A stretch of 64,000 nt of DNA from Pseudoalteromonas rhizosphaerae (lineage in GTDB: Bacteria; Pseudomonadota; Gammaproteobacteria; Enterobacterales; Alteromonadaceae): contig NZ_CABVLM010000003.1 of assembly GCF_902498845.1 (NCBI RefSeq), positions 62,001 through 126,000 of the forward strand, in the 5' to 3' direction. Positions 38,556-49,207 of this stretch are shown here, one piece after another. The notes under the pieces were generated by a model that was not told where the DNA came from, searched no databases, and saw only the letters and a program-made list of their open reading frames with translations. The stretch's first letter is position 1; every line of letters begins with the position of its first letter. A program made the position numbers and the translations under genes.

Positions 38556-40424
38556 ATGCGCAAACACAGACCCACAATTAGAGACCACTCAGCAGAAGCT
38601 AACCTATTTGCTCGTCGCGCCTTTGTGGGGTTTGTATTTGTTACTATTTTAGTCGCGGTTTTACTTTCCAATTTATATACCATTCAAGTTGATGATCACC
38701 AAGATTATCAAACACGTTCTAACGACAATCGCATTAAAGTTATTCCTATTGCTCCTAACCGAGGCCTTATTTATGACCGCAATGGTGTGTTGCTCGCTGA
38801 AAATAAGCCTGTTTATAATTTAGAAGTTATTCCTGAAGAAGTTGACGATCTTGATGCATCACTGTCAGCACTGACACAATTTATTGATATTTCAGAGCAA
38901 CAAAAAAACGATTTTCTTGATGATATAAAACATAACCGTCGCTTTAAGAGTCAAGTATTAAAAGCACGTTTAAACGAACAAGAAGTAGCCCGTTTTTCGG
39001 TCAATCAGCATAAATTCCCTGGGTTTAGTATCGAAGCACGTTTGGCACGCTACTACCCGTTTGCAGATACCCTAACCCATGCGTTAGGGTACGTTGCTAA
39101 ACTCAATAAAAAAGAACTGGCTCAGCTCGAAGCACAAGAGCAAGGTACTAATTACCGTGCAACCCATGATATTGGTAAACTCGGTATTGAGAAATATTAT
39201 GAACAACTGCTGCATGGCCAAGTAGGTTCACAGCGGGTTGAAGTCAATAATCGTGGTCGCGTCATTCGCACCTTAAGTATGACTCCTCCGCAGCCGGGTA
39301 ATGATCTTGTTCTTACTCTTGATGTTGGCTTGCAGCAAATTGCCCAACATGCACTTAAAGATATGCGTGGCGCTGTGATCGTCATGGACGCCAAAGACGG
39401 AGGCGTGTTAGCGCTGTATTCTAATCCCAGTTATGATCCGAACTTATTTGTTCACGGCATTAGCAGTAAAAACTACAAAGCCTTATTAAATCCTGACCGA
39501 CCTCTAATCAATCGAACCACACAAGGGCGTTATGCGCCAGCATCGACGGTAAAACCTCACATGGCTGTTCTGGCCCTTGAAGAAGGTCTCGTTACCGAGC
39601 AAACGTCAATGTGGGATCCTGGTTTCTTCCAAATTCCGAATGTTGATCATAAGTGGCGAGATTGGAAACGTTGGGGCCATGGCCATGTTGATGTTTACAA
39701 AGCCATTGAAGAGTCGTGTGATACCTATTTTTATGATGTCTCTTATCGATTAGGGATCACCAAAATCAGTGATTTTATGGCACAGTTTGGCTACGGTGAT
39801 TTAACCGGTATTGATATTCATGAAGAAACCACGGCTATTTTGCCATCAAAAGAATGGAAAGAAGGCCGTTTTAAAGAATCATGGTGGCGCGGCGATACTA
39901 TCTCTGTTGGCATTGGCCAAGGTTATTGGACCGCAACTCCCCTACAAATCGCAAACGCGATGAATATATTAGTAAATCGTGGCGTTAACCACCCTCCACA
40001 CTTAGTACAAGTTGTGAAAAAAGACAATGACGTCACACAGATCAATAATGAAGAAAAGCCACCCGTTATTTTAAAAGATCCTCGCCATTGGCAGGTCGCA
40101 TTAGATGCTATGCATAACACTGTTCAAAAAACCTCAGGTACTGCACACAGAGCATTTAAAGGAACAAATTACGATTCAGCAGGTAAAACAGGCACCGCAC
40201 AAATAGTCAGTATTGCTCAAGGTGAGCGATACGATGCAAAATCCCTCAAAGAGCGTCAACGTGATAATACTATCTATGTAGGCTTTGCACCTTATGAGGA
40301 TCCCAGAATCGTTGTTTCTGTTGTTCTAGAAAACAATCATGGCGGTGTGCAAATTGCTCGCCAACTAATGGATTACTACTTTGCCGCAAATCCCGTTAAT
40401 CTTGCTAGGAATAACACACCATGA
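38556..40424 (+). CDS. mrdA: Penicillin-binding protein 2
   Basis: 622-residue class B transpeptidase of the elongasome. One N-terminal membrane helix (about 25-45), a dimerisation domain, and the transpeptidase domain with S330 in S-T-V-K-P (the same number as in E. coli PBP2), S-C-D in E-S-C-D-T (about 387-391) and K-T-G-T (about 544-547). Overlaps mrdB by 4 bp. Confidence 0.97.
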   Translation: MRKHRPTIRDHSAEANLFARRAFVGFVFVTILVAVLLSNLYTIQVDDHQDYQTRSNDNRIKVIPIAPNRGLIYDRNGVLLAENKPVYNLEVIPEEVDDLDASLSALTQFIDISEQQKNDFLDDIKHNRRFKSQVLKARLNEQEVARFSVNQHKFPGFSIEARLARYYPFADTLTHALGYVAKLNKKELAQLEAQEQGTNYRATHDIGKLGIEKYYEQLLHGQVGSQRVEVNNRGRVIRTLSMTPPQPGNDLVLTLDVGLQQIAQHALKDMRGAVIVMDAKDGGVLALYSNPSYDPNLFVHGISSKNYKALLNPDRPLINRTTQGRYAPASTVKPHMAVLALEEGLVTEQTSMWDPGFFQIPNVDHKWRDWKRWGHGHVDVYKAIEESCDTYFYDVSYRLGITKISDFMAQFGYGDLTGIDIHEETTAILPSKEWKEGRFKESWWRGDTISVGIGQGYWTATPLQIANAMNILVNRGVNHPPHLVQVVKKDNDVTQINNEEKPPVILKDPRHWQVALDAMHNTVQKTSGTAHRAFKGTNYDSAGKTGTAQIVSIAQGERYDAKSLKERQRDNTIYVGFAPYEDPRIVVSVVLENNHGGVQIARQLMDYYFAANPVNLARNNTP

Positions 40425-41527
40425 CCAGTTTGCATGATGGCCGTTCAATCTGGATGCGTATGCATCTTGACTTGCCGCTACTGCTGGCATTGCTATTAAT
40501 GATGGCAGGCAGTGTAACCGTTGTTTATAGCGCCAGTGGTCAAGACCCTGCAATGATGATCCGTCATATTACCAGGATGGGCGGCGCTGTTTTAGGTATG
40601 ATTATTTTAGCGCAATTTTCACCCGCGACCTTAAAGCGTTTAGTTATTCCTTTATATTGTGTTGGGTTACTGATGCTGGTTGGGGTGCTGTTATTTGGCG
40701 TCAGCTCCAAAGGCGCTCAGCGCTGGTTAGATTTAGGCATTACCCGCTTTCAACCTGCTGAATTAATGAAAATAGCCGTGCCTATGATGGTGGCTTGGTA
40801 TATTGGCCGTAATCATTTGCCGCCAAGAGCACTGCACTTAGTTGTTGGTTTTACCATTGTTATGGTTCCCACACTCCTGATCAAAGAACAGCCCGACTTA
40901 GGTACCTCCATCTTAATTGCCAGTTCAGGGATCTTTGTATTGTTTTTGTCTGGTTTAAGCTGGCGATTAATCGGCTTTTTTAGCGCTTTGGTTGCTTTAG
41001 CTGCGTGGCCTTTTTGGCATTACGGTATGCATGACTATCAAAAACAGCGGGTACTAACTTTGTTCAATCCAGAAAGCGATCCTCTTGGCTCTGGTTATCA
41101 TATTATCCAATCAAAAATAGCTATCGGCTCTGGTGGTATTGAAGGTAAAGGTTGGCTGCAAGGCACGCAATCACAATTAGAGTTTTTACCTGAACGCCAT
41201 ACTGATTTTATCTTTTCAGTACTTAGTGAGGAATTTGGCCTTTTTGGTGTATGTGTTTTATTGTCCATGTATTTATTTATTATTGGTCGCGGTTTGTATA
41301 TCGCAGTTAATGCTCAAGATGCATTTGGTAAATTACTGGCAGGGGCACTCACGCTGACTTTTTTTGTTTATGTATTTGTAAATATTGGCATGGTATCAGG
41401 GTTACTACCTGTGGTGGGTGTACCATTGCCATTGATAAGTTATGGCGGTACGTCGATGGTCACTTTAATGGCCGGGTTTGGCATTATTATGTCTATCGCA
41501 ACTGATAAAAGGATGCTGTTAAAATAA
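40421..41527 (+). CDS. mrdB: Rod-shape protein RodA, SEDS peptidoglycan glycosyltransferase
   Basis: 368 residues with about ten membrane helices. The SEDS signature near the C terminus, V-G-V-P-L-P-L-I-S-Y-G-G-T (about 329-341), and the catalytic-loop E-Q-P-D-L-G-T (about 155-161) are present. Partner of PBP2 in lateral wall synthesis. Start overlaps mrdA; stop overlaps the rlpA start by one base. Confidence 0.97.
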   Translation: MTSLHDGRSIWMRMHLDLPLLLALLLMMAGSVTVVYSASGQDPAMMIRHITRMGGAVLGMIILAQFSPATLKRLVIPLYCVGLLMLVGVLLFGVSSKGAQRWLDLGITRFQPAELMKIAVPMMVAWYIGRNHLPPRALHLVVGFTIVMVPTLLIKEQPDLGTSILIASSGIFVLFLSGLSWRLIGFFSALVALAAWPFWHYGMHDYQKQRVLTLFNPESDPLGSGYHIIQSKIAIGSGGIEGKGWLQGTQSQLEFLPERHTDFIFSVLSEEFGLFGVCVLLSMYLFIIGRGLYIAVNAQDAFGKLLAGALTLTFFVYVFVNIGMVSGLLPVVGVPLPLISYGGTSMVTLMAGFGIIMSIATDKRMLLK

Positions 41528-42300
41528 TGCGCTACTGTTTAAAATTATTCAGCTGTTTGTGGTTCGTGGTTTTTTTAAGTGCCTGTAGCTCTTCAGGTAT
41601 AAATCACAGTGACCGATATAGTATGCGTCATGATTCTGCACCACTGAGAGTACCCACTGAATTAGAAATGCAAGATGCCATAGTCACAGAGGTTAGCAAA
41701 AGTGCCAGTGCTGGGCGCGCTTACACAGTTAACGGCAAAAACTATACTCCGATGCTAGATGAAACTGGTTATAGCGAAGAAGGTATCGCTTCATGGTATG
41801 GCCGTAAATTTCATGGTTATCACACCTCAAATGGCGAAGTCTACGATATGTTTGCGATGACTGCCGCTCATAAAACGTTACCCTTGCCTAGCTTTGTAAA
41901 AGTAACCAACACCAGTAATGGCAAATCTGTGATTGTCCGTGTAAATGATCGTGGCCCATTTCATGAGGATCGCTTAATCGATTTATCCTATGCAGCAGCG
42001 TATAAACTTGGTTACTATCATCATGGTACAGCCAAGGTTAAGCTTGAAGCTATTACAATGGCCGATTCGACTGCGCGTTTGAGTTATATTCAAGTCGCTG
42101 CAGGCAGTACCTTAAAAAATATTGAAGCATTAGCGTACACTTTACGCCAGCAATACCAATTGCCCACTAATATTGTGGAAAAAGATGCTATTTATAGGCT
42201 GCGTTTAGGGCCAATTAAAAATGCTGAGCAAGCTCAGCAAGTACTTGAAAAACTAAAACAGGATCAATTTCAAAACGCGTTCTTGCTTTATAGTGAATAA
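41527..42300 (+). CDS. rlpA: Septal ring lytic transglycosylase/lipoprotein RlpA
   Basis: 257 residues. Lipobox L-S-A-C (about 17-20), a double-psi beta-barrel with G-I-A-S-W-Y-G-R-K-F-H-G (about 86-97), T-S-N-G-E-V-Y-D and V-N-D-R-G-P-F, then a C-terminal SPOR domain (about 178-255) that binds denuded glycan. Shorter than E. coli RlpA (362) because the linker is shorter. Confidence 0.94.
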   Translation: MRYCLKLFSCLWFVVFLSACSSSGINHSDRYSMRHDSAPLRVPTELEMQDAIVTEVSKSASAGRAYTVNGKNYTPMLDETGYSEEGIASWYGRKFHGYHTSNGEVYDMFAMTAAHKTLPLPSFVKVTNTSNGKSVIVRVNDRGPFHEDRLIDLSYAAAYKLGYYHHGTAKVKLEAITMADSTARLSYIQVAAGSTLKNIEALAYTLRQQYQLPTNIVEKDAIYRLRLGPIKNAEQAQQVLEKLKQDQFQNAFLLYSE

Positions 42301-42345
42301 CACCTTTAGAATGAGGTAAACGCGAATCTTTAACTTTAACCATTA

Positions 42346-43515
42346 ATGAGTATGATGAAATCTATTAAATCCAAAATTATTAGCGGTGTATGTGGCGTAG
42401 TTTGCTCTGCTGCCGTTTTTTCTGCGACCGCCCAAATCATCCCTGCACCGCCTCAAGTTAATGCAAAAGGTTATTTTCTTGTTGATTTCACCACTGGTAA
42501 AGTTATTGCCGAGGGTGAAGCTGATACTCGCCTAGCACCTGCCAGTTTAACTAAAATGATGACCAGCTACGTCATTGGTACCGAAATCAAAGCAGGCAAT
42601 ATAGCGCCAACAGATATGGTTACGGTAAGCGAAAAAGCGTGGGCTAAAAACTTTCCTGAATCTTCGAAAATGTTCATCGAAGTGGGTAAGCAAATTAGTG
42701 TTAACGATTTAAACCACGGTATTATTATCCAGTCAGGTAATGATGCTTGCGTAGCAATGGCAGAACATATTGCCGGTAGCGAAAGCGCATTTGCAGACTT
42801 AATGAATGCCCATGCTGAGAAATTAGGTATGAGTAACAGCCACTTCATTAATAGCCATGGCTTAGATACCAACGAACACTTCACAACCCCTCGAGATATG
42901 GCCACCTTAGGTGCAGCACTTATTCGTGATGTACCTGACGAGTATGCGGTTTACTCACAAAAATCATTTACTTTTAACGGCATTAAGCAATACAACCGTA
43001 ACTCACTGTTATGGGATGAAAGCTTAAACGTTGATGGTATAAAAACCGGTCATACATCGGAAGCAGGTTACAGCTTAGTAAGTTCAGCGACTAAAGATGA
43101 TATGCGTTTAATCGCCGTGGTTATGGGTACTTCGAGTGAACGTGCACGTAAAGTAGAAAGTAAAAAATTACTTAACTATGGTTTTCGTTTTTTTGAAACA
43201 ATCACACCTTACAAAGCCGGCGACAGTTTTGCCGAGCAACGTATTTGGATGGGTAACAAAGAAAATGTATCGTTAGGCATTTTAGTTGATACGCCGATCA
43301 CTATTCCACGCGGCCAACGTAAAAATTTAAAAGCCGACTTTAAACTTGATAAAGTTTTAGAGGCACCATTAGCGAAAGGCTCTACCGTAGGTACTTTATC
43401 TTTACAACTTGAAGGCGAAGTAATTGCTCAGTATCCTCTGGTAACGCTTGAAGAAGTTGAAGAAGGTAGCTTCTTTAGTAAAATTTATGATTACCTACGT
43501 TTACAAATAATGTAA
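42346..43515 (+). CDS. dacA: D-alanyl-D-alanine carboxypeptidase PBP5
   Basis: 389 residues. Signal peptide (about 1-29), catalytic S-L-T-K at 67-70, S-G-N at 130-132 and K-T-G at 233-235, then a beta-rich C-terminal domain and a terminal amphipathic helix (Y-D-Y-L-R-L-Q) for membrane binding. Trims pentapeptides in the periplasm. Ends the mrdA-mrdB-rlpA-dacA run at a strong terminator. Confidence 0.96.
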   Translation: MSMMKSIKSKIISGVCGVVCSAAVFSATAQIIPAPPQVNAKGYFLVDFTTGKVIAEGEADTRLAPASLTKMMTSYVIGTEIKAGNIAPTDMVTVSEKAWAKNFPESSKMFIEVGKQISVNDLNHGIIIQSGNDACVAMAEHIAGSESAFADLMNAHAEKLGMSNSHFINSHGLDTNEHFTTPRDMATLGAALIRDVPDEYAVYSQKSFTFNGIKQYNRNSLLWDESLNVDGIKTGHTSEAGYSLVSSATKDDMRLIAVVMGTSSERARKVESKKLLNYGFRFFETITPYKAGDSFAEQRIWMGNKENVSLGILVDTPITIPRGQRKNLKADFKLDKVLEAPLAKGSTVGTLSLQLEGEVIAQYPLVTLEEVEEGSFFSKIYDYLRLQIM

Positions 43516-43536
43516 AACGCTACCAAATAATATAAG

Positions 43537-43564
43537 CGCCTTGCAAAGCAAGGCGTTTTTTTTT
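43537..43564 (+). terminator. Intrinsic terminator after dacA
   Basis: CGCCTTGC aaa GCAAGGCG followed by nine T residues: an eight-pair GC-rich stem with a tight loop and a long U-tract. A textbook terminator that separates dacA from the ybeD-lipB-lipA operon. Confidence 0.93.
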
Positions 43565-43737
43565 GCTTTAAAGATGGTAGAATGCGCCCCATATCTAACC
43601 CGCAAATAACCAGAATACCAATTGTCTTATGTAAGCGATTAATTCAATTGTTATAAAGGTCGAGAACAGGTTATCTAATCGGTTTATTGTTTGGTAATAA
43701 ATACTAAACACACATATAAGTATGAGGAGTCAACGTC

Positions 43738-44016
43738 GTGGCTACACCGGTAAAAAATACTAAATTTGATGAATATTTAGAATACCCTTGCCCTTTTACA
43801 TTTAGAGTAATGGGGTTGGCAAACGTCAACTTAACTGACCAAATTCTAACTAAGTTACAACCTATTGCCCCTGGCGACTACGCTCCAAAAGTTAAACCTA
43901 GCAGCAAAGGTAATTATGAGTCAGTTAGCTTAGTCGTTACCGTGACCAGCGGCACTCATATTGAAGAAATTTATAACGTGATCAGTGCGATTGATGACGT
44001 ACGACACATGCTTTAA
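43738..44016 (+). CDS. ybeD: YbeD family protein (DUF493)
   Basis: 92 residues from a GTG preceded by GAGGAG at good spacing. Small ferredoxin-like ACT-type fold; [13 protein letters not shown] (about 9-21) and [11 protein letters not shown] (about 69-79) mark the family. It lies before lipB as in E. coli; a role linked to lipoylation is suspected from context only. Confidence 0.94.
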   Translation: MATPVKNTKFDEYLEYPCPFTFRVMGLANVNLTDQILTKLQPIAPGDYAPKVKPSSKGNYESVSLVVTVTSGTHIEEIYNVISAIDDVRHML

Positions 44017-44035
44017 ACGCTAAGCGGAGTAAGCT

Positions 44036-44689
44036 GTGAGCGAAAATACCTTAATCGTCCGTCAACTTGGTAAACAGCGTTACATGCCAATTTGGCAACA
44101 AATGCAAAACTATACTGATGTTCGAACTGAGCATGATGCGGATGAAATATGGCTCGTTGAACATGAGCCAGTATTTACGCAAGGCCAAGCAGGTAAAGAT
44201 GAACACCTACTTGCACCTGGAGATATAGAAGTGATCAAGGTTGACCGAGGTGGTCAAGTAACCTATCACGGACCGGGCCAGCAAATGATGTACGTATTAT
44301 TTAACTTACGTCGCTTGAAAATTGGCGTACGAGAATTGGTCACATGGCTTGAAGAGTGTATTATCGATACACTCAATGATTACGGTATTAAAGCCTACGC
44401 AAAAGCAGATGCCCCGGGGGTTTATGTTAACGATAGCAAAATAGCATCATTAGGACTTCGTGTTCGCCGTGGCTGCTCTTTTCATGGTCTAGCATTGAAT
44501 GTAAACATGGACATGAGCCCGTTTTTACGTATCAACCCATGTGGTTACGCCGGTATGAACATGGTGCAAACAACCGACTTGAACGGCCCAGAAAACCTTG
44601 CGCAAGCAGGTGCTGGGCTCGTAAAACATATGATTAAAAAACTTAATGCGACACAGGTTAAGTATACTGAAGGGTTTGAAAACGAATGA
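44036..44689 (+). CDS. lipB: Octanoyl-[acyl carrier protein] transferase
   Basis: 217 residues from a GTG after [19 protein letters not shown] (about 73-84), S-K-I-A-S-L-G-L (with the catalytic Lys, about 138-145) and N-P-C-G-Y-A-G-M (catalytic Cys near 171) are complete. It moves octanoyl groups from ACP to lipoyl domains. Overlaps lipA by 4 bp. Confidence 0.97.
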   Translation: MSENTLIVRQLGKQRYMPIWQQMQNYTDVRTEHDADEIWLVEHEPVFTQGQAGKDEHLLAPGDIEVIKVDRGGQVTYHGPGQQMMYVLFNLRRLKIGVRELVTWLEECIIDTLNDYGIKAYAKADAPGVYVNDSKIASLGLRVRRGCSFHGLALNVNMDMSPFLRINPCGYAGMNMVQTTDLNGPENLAQAGAGLVKHMIKKLNATQVKYTEGFENE

Positions 44690-45651
44690 ATAAACCAGTC
44701 AAGATGGAACCAGGGGTAAAACTACGCGACGCTGAAAAAATGGCGTTGATCCCAGTAAAAGTATTACCCACTGAAAAAAACGAAATGTTACGCAAGCCAG
44801 AGTGGCTAAAAATTCGCTTACCTAAATCAACTGAGCGGATCGACGGCATTAAACAAGCCATGCGTAAGCACGGACTGCATTCAGTGTGTGAAGAAGCCTC
44901 TTGCCCTAACTTATCAGAATGCTTTAATCACGGTACAGCAACTTTTATGATTTTAGGCGCAATTTGTACTCGTCGTTGCCCATTTTGTGATGTTGCCCAT
45001 GGCCGTCCGTTAACACCAGACGCCGCAGAGCCAGAGAAGTTGGCTCTTACTATTCGCGATATGAAGTTAAGCTATGTGGTGATCACCTCTGTGGATCGTG
45101 ATGATTTACGTGATGGCGGCGCACAACATTTTGCTGATTGTATTCGTGAAATTCGTAAGTATAACCCAAAAATCACCATCGAAATTTTAGTGCCTGATTT
45201 TCGTGGTCGCATGGACCGAGCGCTTGAAATCTTAATAGAAACGCCACCAGATGTATTTAACCACAACCTAGAAACAGCACCACGTTTGTACAAATTGGCG
45301 CGTCCAGGTGCTGATTACAAGTGGTCACTTGAATTATTACGCCGCTTTAAAGAAGCACACCCTGAGGTTAAAACTAAATCGGGGTTAATGGTTGGTTTAG
45401 GTGAAGAAATTAGCGAAATTGAAGAAGTACTGCGTGATTTACGTGAGCATAACGTTGATATGCTAACCGTAGGCCAATACCTACAACCCTCTAAGCATCA
45501 CTTACCAGTAAAACGCTACGTGCCGCCTGCTGAGTTTGATGCACTAAAAGAGTATGCTGATGAAATTGGCTTTACACACGCGGCTTCAGGCCCATTTGTT
45601 CGTTCAAGCTACCATGCTGATCAGCAAGCTGCGGGTAAAGAAGTAAAATAG
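44686..45651 (+). CDS. lipA: Lipoyl synthase
   Basis: 321-residue radical-SAM enzyme that inserts two sulfurs into the octanoyl chain. The auxiliary cluster motif [12 protein letters not shown] (about 65-76) and the radical-[11 protein letters not shown] (about 91-98) are intact, as is the C-terminal R-S-S-Y (about 308-311). Ends the conserved cluster. Confidence 0.97.
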   Translation: MNKPVKMEPGVKLRDAEKMALIPVKVLPTEKNEMLRKPEWLKIRLPKSTERIDGIKQAMRKHGLHSVCEEASCPNLSECFNHGTATFMILGAICTRRCPFCDVAHGRPLTPDAAEPEKLALTIRDMKLSYVVITSVDRDDLRDGGAQHFADCIREIRKYNPKITIEILVPDFRGRMDRALEILIETPPDVFNHNLETAPRLYKLARPGADYKWSLELLRRFKEAHPEVKTKSGLMVGLGEEISEIEEVLRDLREHNVDMLTVGQYLQPSKHHLPVKRYVPPAEFDALKEYADEIGFTHAASGPFVRSSYHADQQAAGKEVK

Positions 45652-45672
45652 TTACTTTTTAACCTATATTAT

Positions 45673-45715
45673 AAAAGCCGTTAGCAATGAATTATTCACA
45701 GCTAACGGCTTTTTT
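45673..45715 (+). terminator. Intrinsic terminator after lipA
   Basis: AGCCGTTAGC (45676-45685) pairs with GCTAACGGCT (45701-45710), followed by a run of T. A 10-bp stem with a 15-base loop. The A-run on the left would let it work leftward too. Confidence 0.88.
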
Positions 45716-45925
45716 GTTTATGCACTATAGATCATCTCTGACGCCCTGTTAATCCAATAGACCCTACACCCTTAACTTAGGCCTATCGCAAGTCAACTTC
45801 AGCCGCGTCGTTGCAAGGTTCAACAGGGGTTCCTGTTAAGGCAGCAAAATCTAAACTAAGGGTTGATTTAATTTACTTTATTTCAAATGCTTAATATTTT
45901 AACTACCCCCCTATAATTTAAATTT
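45716..45925. other. Intergenic region with imperfect inverted repeats
   Basis: No gene is seen. CCCTTAACTTAG (45769-45780) and CTAAACTAAGGG (45851-45862) are inverted with two mismatches and enclose a smaller palindrome, AACAGG ggtt CCTGTT (about 45821-45836). This could be a decayed mobile element or a structured 3' region of the leftward gene. Confidence 0.4.
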
Positions 45926-48910
45926 TTATAAACACACCCTATTTCGCCCTAAATCTTTAGCTTTATAAAGCAAATCATCAGCGCAATTTATGCATTCATC
46001 TAGTGAATTAAATTTTTCAATACTAGCAATACCACCAGATATAGTAGGTGATATTTTAATTCCCTTAACTACCAACTCTAACGAGGAAACCGACAATCTA
46101 ACTCTTTCTGCAATATCATTTGCCTTGCTTAAATCAACGTTTGGGAATAAAACAATAAATTCTTCGCCGCCCCAACGCGCAACAACATCACATCCTCTCA
46201 CGCTACTTTTAATGGTGTTGGCAACCTCTACAAGCACATTGTCACCTATAGAGTGACCATAAGTGTCGTTAATATTCTTGAACTTATCGATATCAAATAA
46301 GCATATGCAAAATGCATTTTTATCACGTTGATACTTTTCAAACTCTTGATTCGAGCGCTCAGTAAAACCTCGTCTATTCATTAATTGCGTTAGCGAATCT
46401 TTTACCGTTAATATTCTAAGCTGCTCATTTGCATGTTTTAGATCTTTTGTTTTGCTATCAACAAGACTATTCAAAGCGATTGCTTGTTGGTGCAAGTTGT
46501 ATGTACGCCAGCGATAAATAAGGTATGTAAAAACAAAAAATAGTATGACACTCAAAAATATAAATTCAGTCGTTTTCCACCATGGCGTTTTTACTACAAT
46601 ACTCAATACGTTTGCTTTAGTGGCCCATACACCATGACGATTTGTATTTTTAATTTCAAGTTCGTAGTGACCGGGTAACAAGTTTGTAAACAAAACGCTG
46701 CGGCTAATACTATCAACATACTGCCAGCGATTATCAAAACCCTTTAGTTTATAGGCATATTGAATACTCTTTGGACTTCCATATTCAAGAGATGTAAATT
46801 CAATAGTAACCATCAAATTATTAGGTTCAAGCACTAACTCGTAATCATTTGGTAATTCTTTCAGAGGAGCTTTTTTAGCATCATAAATATCATCTTCACT
46901 CTCTAAGCTTAATGTTTTTATTTTTGTAAGCTCAAGGGCTGGAAAATCAGTTGATGTGTTTATAGTCATAGGATCGAAATAATTAAAGCTATTAACGCCT
47001 GCAAAAAATAATAAGCCAGCTTCATTTTCAGCTGGTCTAGCAATATAATAGCCGCCTATACTAACACCATCGTTTTGCGAGTAATGATCTATGAGCGTAA
47101 AAGACTCGTTAATCCGAGACAAACCACGCGAGCTTGCAGCCCAATAACCATTATCACTCCCTTTTATTACACCACCTATAGAACTCTTTGAAATAGCTGA
47201 ATCAGCAAATAATTGCTCAAATATTGGCGCTTTCATCGATTCATCATATCGCATGTGCCACAGACCTTTACCTTGAGTGCCTAAAAAGTAATTTCCAGGA
47301 GAGATTTCAGAAATCCATGTAATTACATTATGGGGTAAACTGCTTGGATCGTCCGGATCGTGGGAGAAGTGTTCAAAATGCTTGGTCACGCTATTAACCA
47401 AATATAAACCACCAATAGTTGCAACCCATGTTTGCTCTTTATTTAAACTTAAAATTTCTGTAACTAGTGGTGTATCAATATTTAAAATAACATCATTATT
47501 TTTTGGATCGTAATAAAATAAACCATTATCATAACTACCGATCCACAGCATGCCCAGCTCATCTTCAGTTAATGTATAAATGGGCACACTTTTAAAAGGT
47601 AGAGTTTCTAGCAGCTGAGTCTCTTCATTAAGCTTACTCAAACCAAGCTTTGAAGCCACCCATAAAGTACCATCTAATTTAGAGTAATAAACTGCAGTAA
47701 GCTTATTTTGCGCTAAATTGTTACCACCATTATTTGCGTATTGAAATGGCCCCTCTATTGATAAATCACTATTTACTTTCCAAACTCCAGATGTACCCGA
47801 TGCCCATATTTCGCCATTATTCCCCGAAGTAACAAAATAAATTGAATCTCTATTTTTAAACTCTAATGATTTAATCAATGTTTTACCTGGGTCAATAACA
47901 CCAACGCCACTATCGATTGTGCCAAAAAATATAACGCCATTTTTAGATTCAAGTAAACTTCTAATATTGTGATGATTGATACCTTCATCCACTTCGATAT
48001 TCTCATTACTCTTAAATACCGTTGAATCTAAAAGATCATTAGGATCAGTGAATATAGATGCACCATCAGCAGTAGCAATCCAAATAGAGCCATCTGACAT
48101 CTGGTGAATATCATTAACAATAGAATCAACTAAACCGTTGTGGGTACTAATATTTTCAATTAATATTGGCTGCTGATCGTTTATATTATATTTAAATAAA
48201 CCGTAACCATTGGTCCCCACCCATAGCTTTTGCTCACTATCAATGAACAGGGTACTGACATTTTTATTTGCTAACAATACAGTAGGAGGCTTATTAAAAT
48301 TTTGTTTATCGAACTTTAACAAGCCCGATTTAGTCGTTGCCCATACATTGCCTTTTTTATCAAAACCTAGATCATATACATTGTAAGGTGTTTGCTCATT
48401 AGTAATTTTTTTAAACTCACTACTTCCTACCGGACGATAAAAAAGCCCCTTACTAGAGCCAACCCATAAATTATTTTCAGCATCAAATTTAATTTTTCTA
48501 ACAATATACTGCTCGTTCCCACTTTTTGAGCTATCTAAATAAATGTGTCTGAATTGACCTGATTGCTGCTCTAATACATCAAGCCCGTTTATGTTACCAA
48601 CGTATAAATCACCTTTATTGGGATCAATTTCTAAATCAAACACATATGAACCAGAAAGTCCATTGCCATCCTCTGTTTTTTGCCCAAAAGAAACAAACTC
48701 ATAACCATCAAATCGGTTAATACCTAATTGCGTTGCAAACCAAATATACCCATTGCTGTCTTCCTCAATATCATAAATCGAGGCTTGTGATAATCCATGT
48801 TGCGTTGAATAAAATCGACTTTGCGGAAACTGATGCGACGCTTTTGATAATACATCCTGAGAAGAAAACCAAATAACAAAGCAACAAAACACTTCCCATG
48901 TTTTTTTCAT
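45926..48910 (-). CDS. Reg_prop/Y_Y_Y sensor diguanylate cyclase
   Basis: 994 residues. Signal peptide (about 1-23); a periplasmic region of two-component regulator propeller repeats (I-W-F-A-T/W-V-G-T-N-G-type motifs, about 30-690); a Y_Y_Y domain (about 720-785); one membrane helix (about 796-815); a short coiled coil; and a C-terminal GGDEF domain with G-G-E-E-F at 914-918 and an inhibitory RxxD site (R905, D908). A complete enzyme able to make c-di-GMP in response to an external ligand, often a carbohydrate in this architecture. Single gene. Confidence 0.93.
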   Translation of the reverse strand: MKKTWEVFCCFVIWFSSQDVLSKASHQFPQSRFYSTQHGLSQASIYDIEEDSNGYIWFATQLGINRFDGYEFVSFGQKTEDGNGLSGSYVFDLEIDPNKGDLYVGNINGLDVLEQQSGQFRHIYLDSSKSGNEQYIVRKIKFDAENNLWVGSSKGLFYRPVGSSEFKKITNEQTPYNVYDLGFDKKGNVWATTKSGLLKFDKQNFNKPPTVLLANKNVSTLFIDSEQKLWVGTNGYGLFKYNINDQQPILIENISTHNGLVDSIVNDIHQMSDGSIWIATADGASIFTDPNDLLDSTVFKSNENIEVDEGINHHNIRSLLESKNGVIFFGTIDSGVGVIDPGKTLIKSLEFKNRDSIYFVTSGNNGEIWASGTSGVWKVNSDLSIEGPFQYANNGGNNLAQNKLTAVYYSKLDGTLWVASKLGLSKLNEETQLLETLPFKSVPIYTLTEDELGMLWIGSYDNGLFYYDPKNNDVILNIDTPLVTEILSLNKEQTWVATIGGLYLVNSVTKHFEHFSHDPDDPSSLPHNVITWISEISPGNYFLGTQGKGLWHMRYDESMKAPIFEQLFADSAISKSSIGGVIKGSDNGYWAASSRGLSRINESFTLIDHYSQNDGVSIGGYYIARPAENEAGLLFFAGVNSFNYFDPMTINTSTDFPALELTKIKTLSLESEDDIYDAKKAPLKELPNDYELVLEPNNLMVTIEFTSLEYGSPKSIQYAYKLKGFDNRWQYVDSISRSVLFTNLLPGHYELEIKNTNRHGVWATKANVLSIVVKTPWWKTTEFIFLSVILFFVFTYLIYRWRTYNLHQQAIALNSLVDSKTKDLKHANEQLRILTVKDSLTQLMNRRGFTERSNQEFEKYQRDKNAFCICLFDIDKFKNINDTYGHSIGDNVLVEVANTIKSSVRGCDVVARWGGEEFIVLFPNVDLSKANDIAERVRLSVSSLELVVKGIKISPTISGGIASIEKFNSLDECINCADDLLYKAKDLGRNRVCL

Positions 48911-49207
48911 TAGTAAAAAATGTTCCTTTAAGGCTCACACAGTTTTGATAATCAGTAATAAAATGATTATATAGATAATGGTTTTATTATAATTACTTAT
49001 GAGTAGAATGCTAAAAATTATTTTTGATTATTAAAATAACTCAATTTGAATCTGTATAATTATCAATCAAAACACTGACAATAGCAGTTTACAGATATAT
49101 CCAAAGCAGTTCGTAAAAATTTTATTTAGTATAAGATACAAAATAACATTAGGTTAAAGCCAAATTACTTGAGATAATCTTATTTGATACCCTCATTTAG
49201 GCTAAAC
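48911..49207. other. AT-rich gap before the RRM gene
   Basis: About 300 bases between the divergent cyclase and RRM genes, very AT-rich. It must hold both promoters and probably a leader for the RRM gene, but I find no convincing -35/-10 pair, hairpin or small gene. Confidence 0.4.

Noticed and set aside
43613-43660. ATACCAATTG sequence resembling a MITE end upstream of ybeD
   Set aside because: It shares only the first eight bases with the 162-bp element; no opposite end or interior similarity was found.
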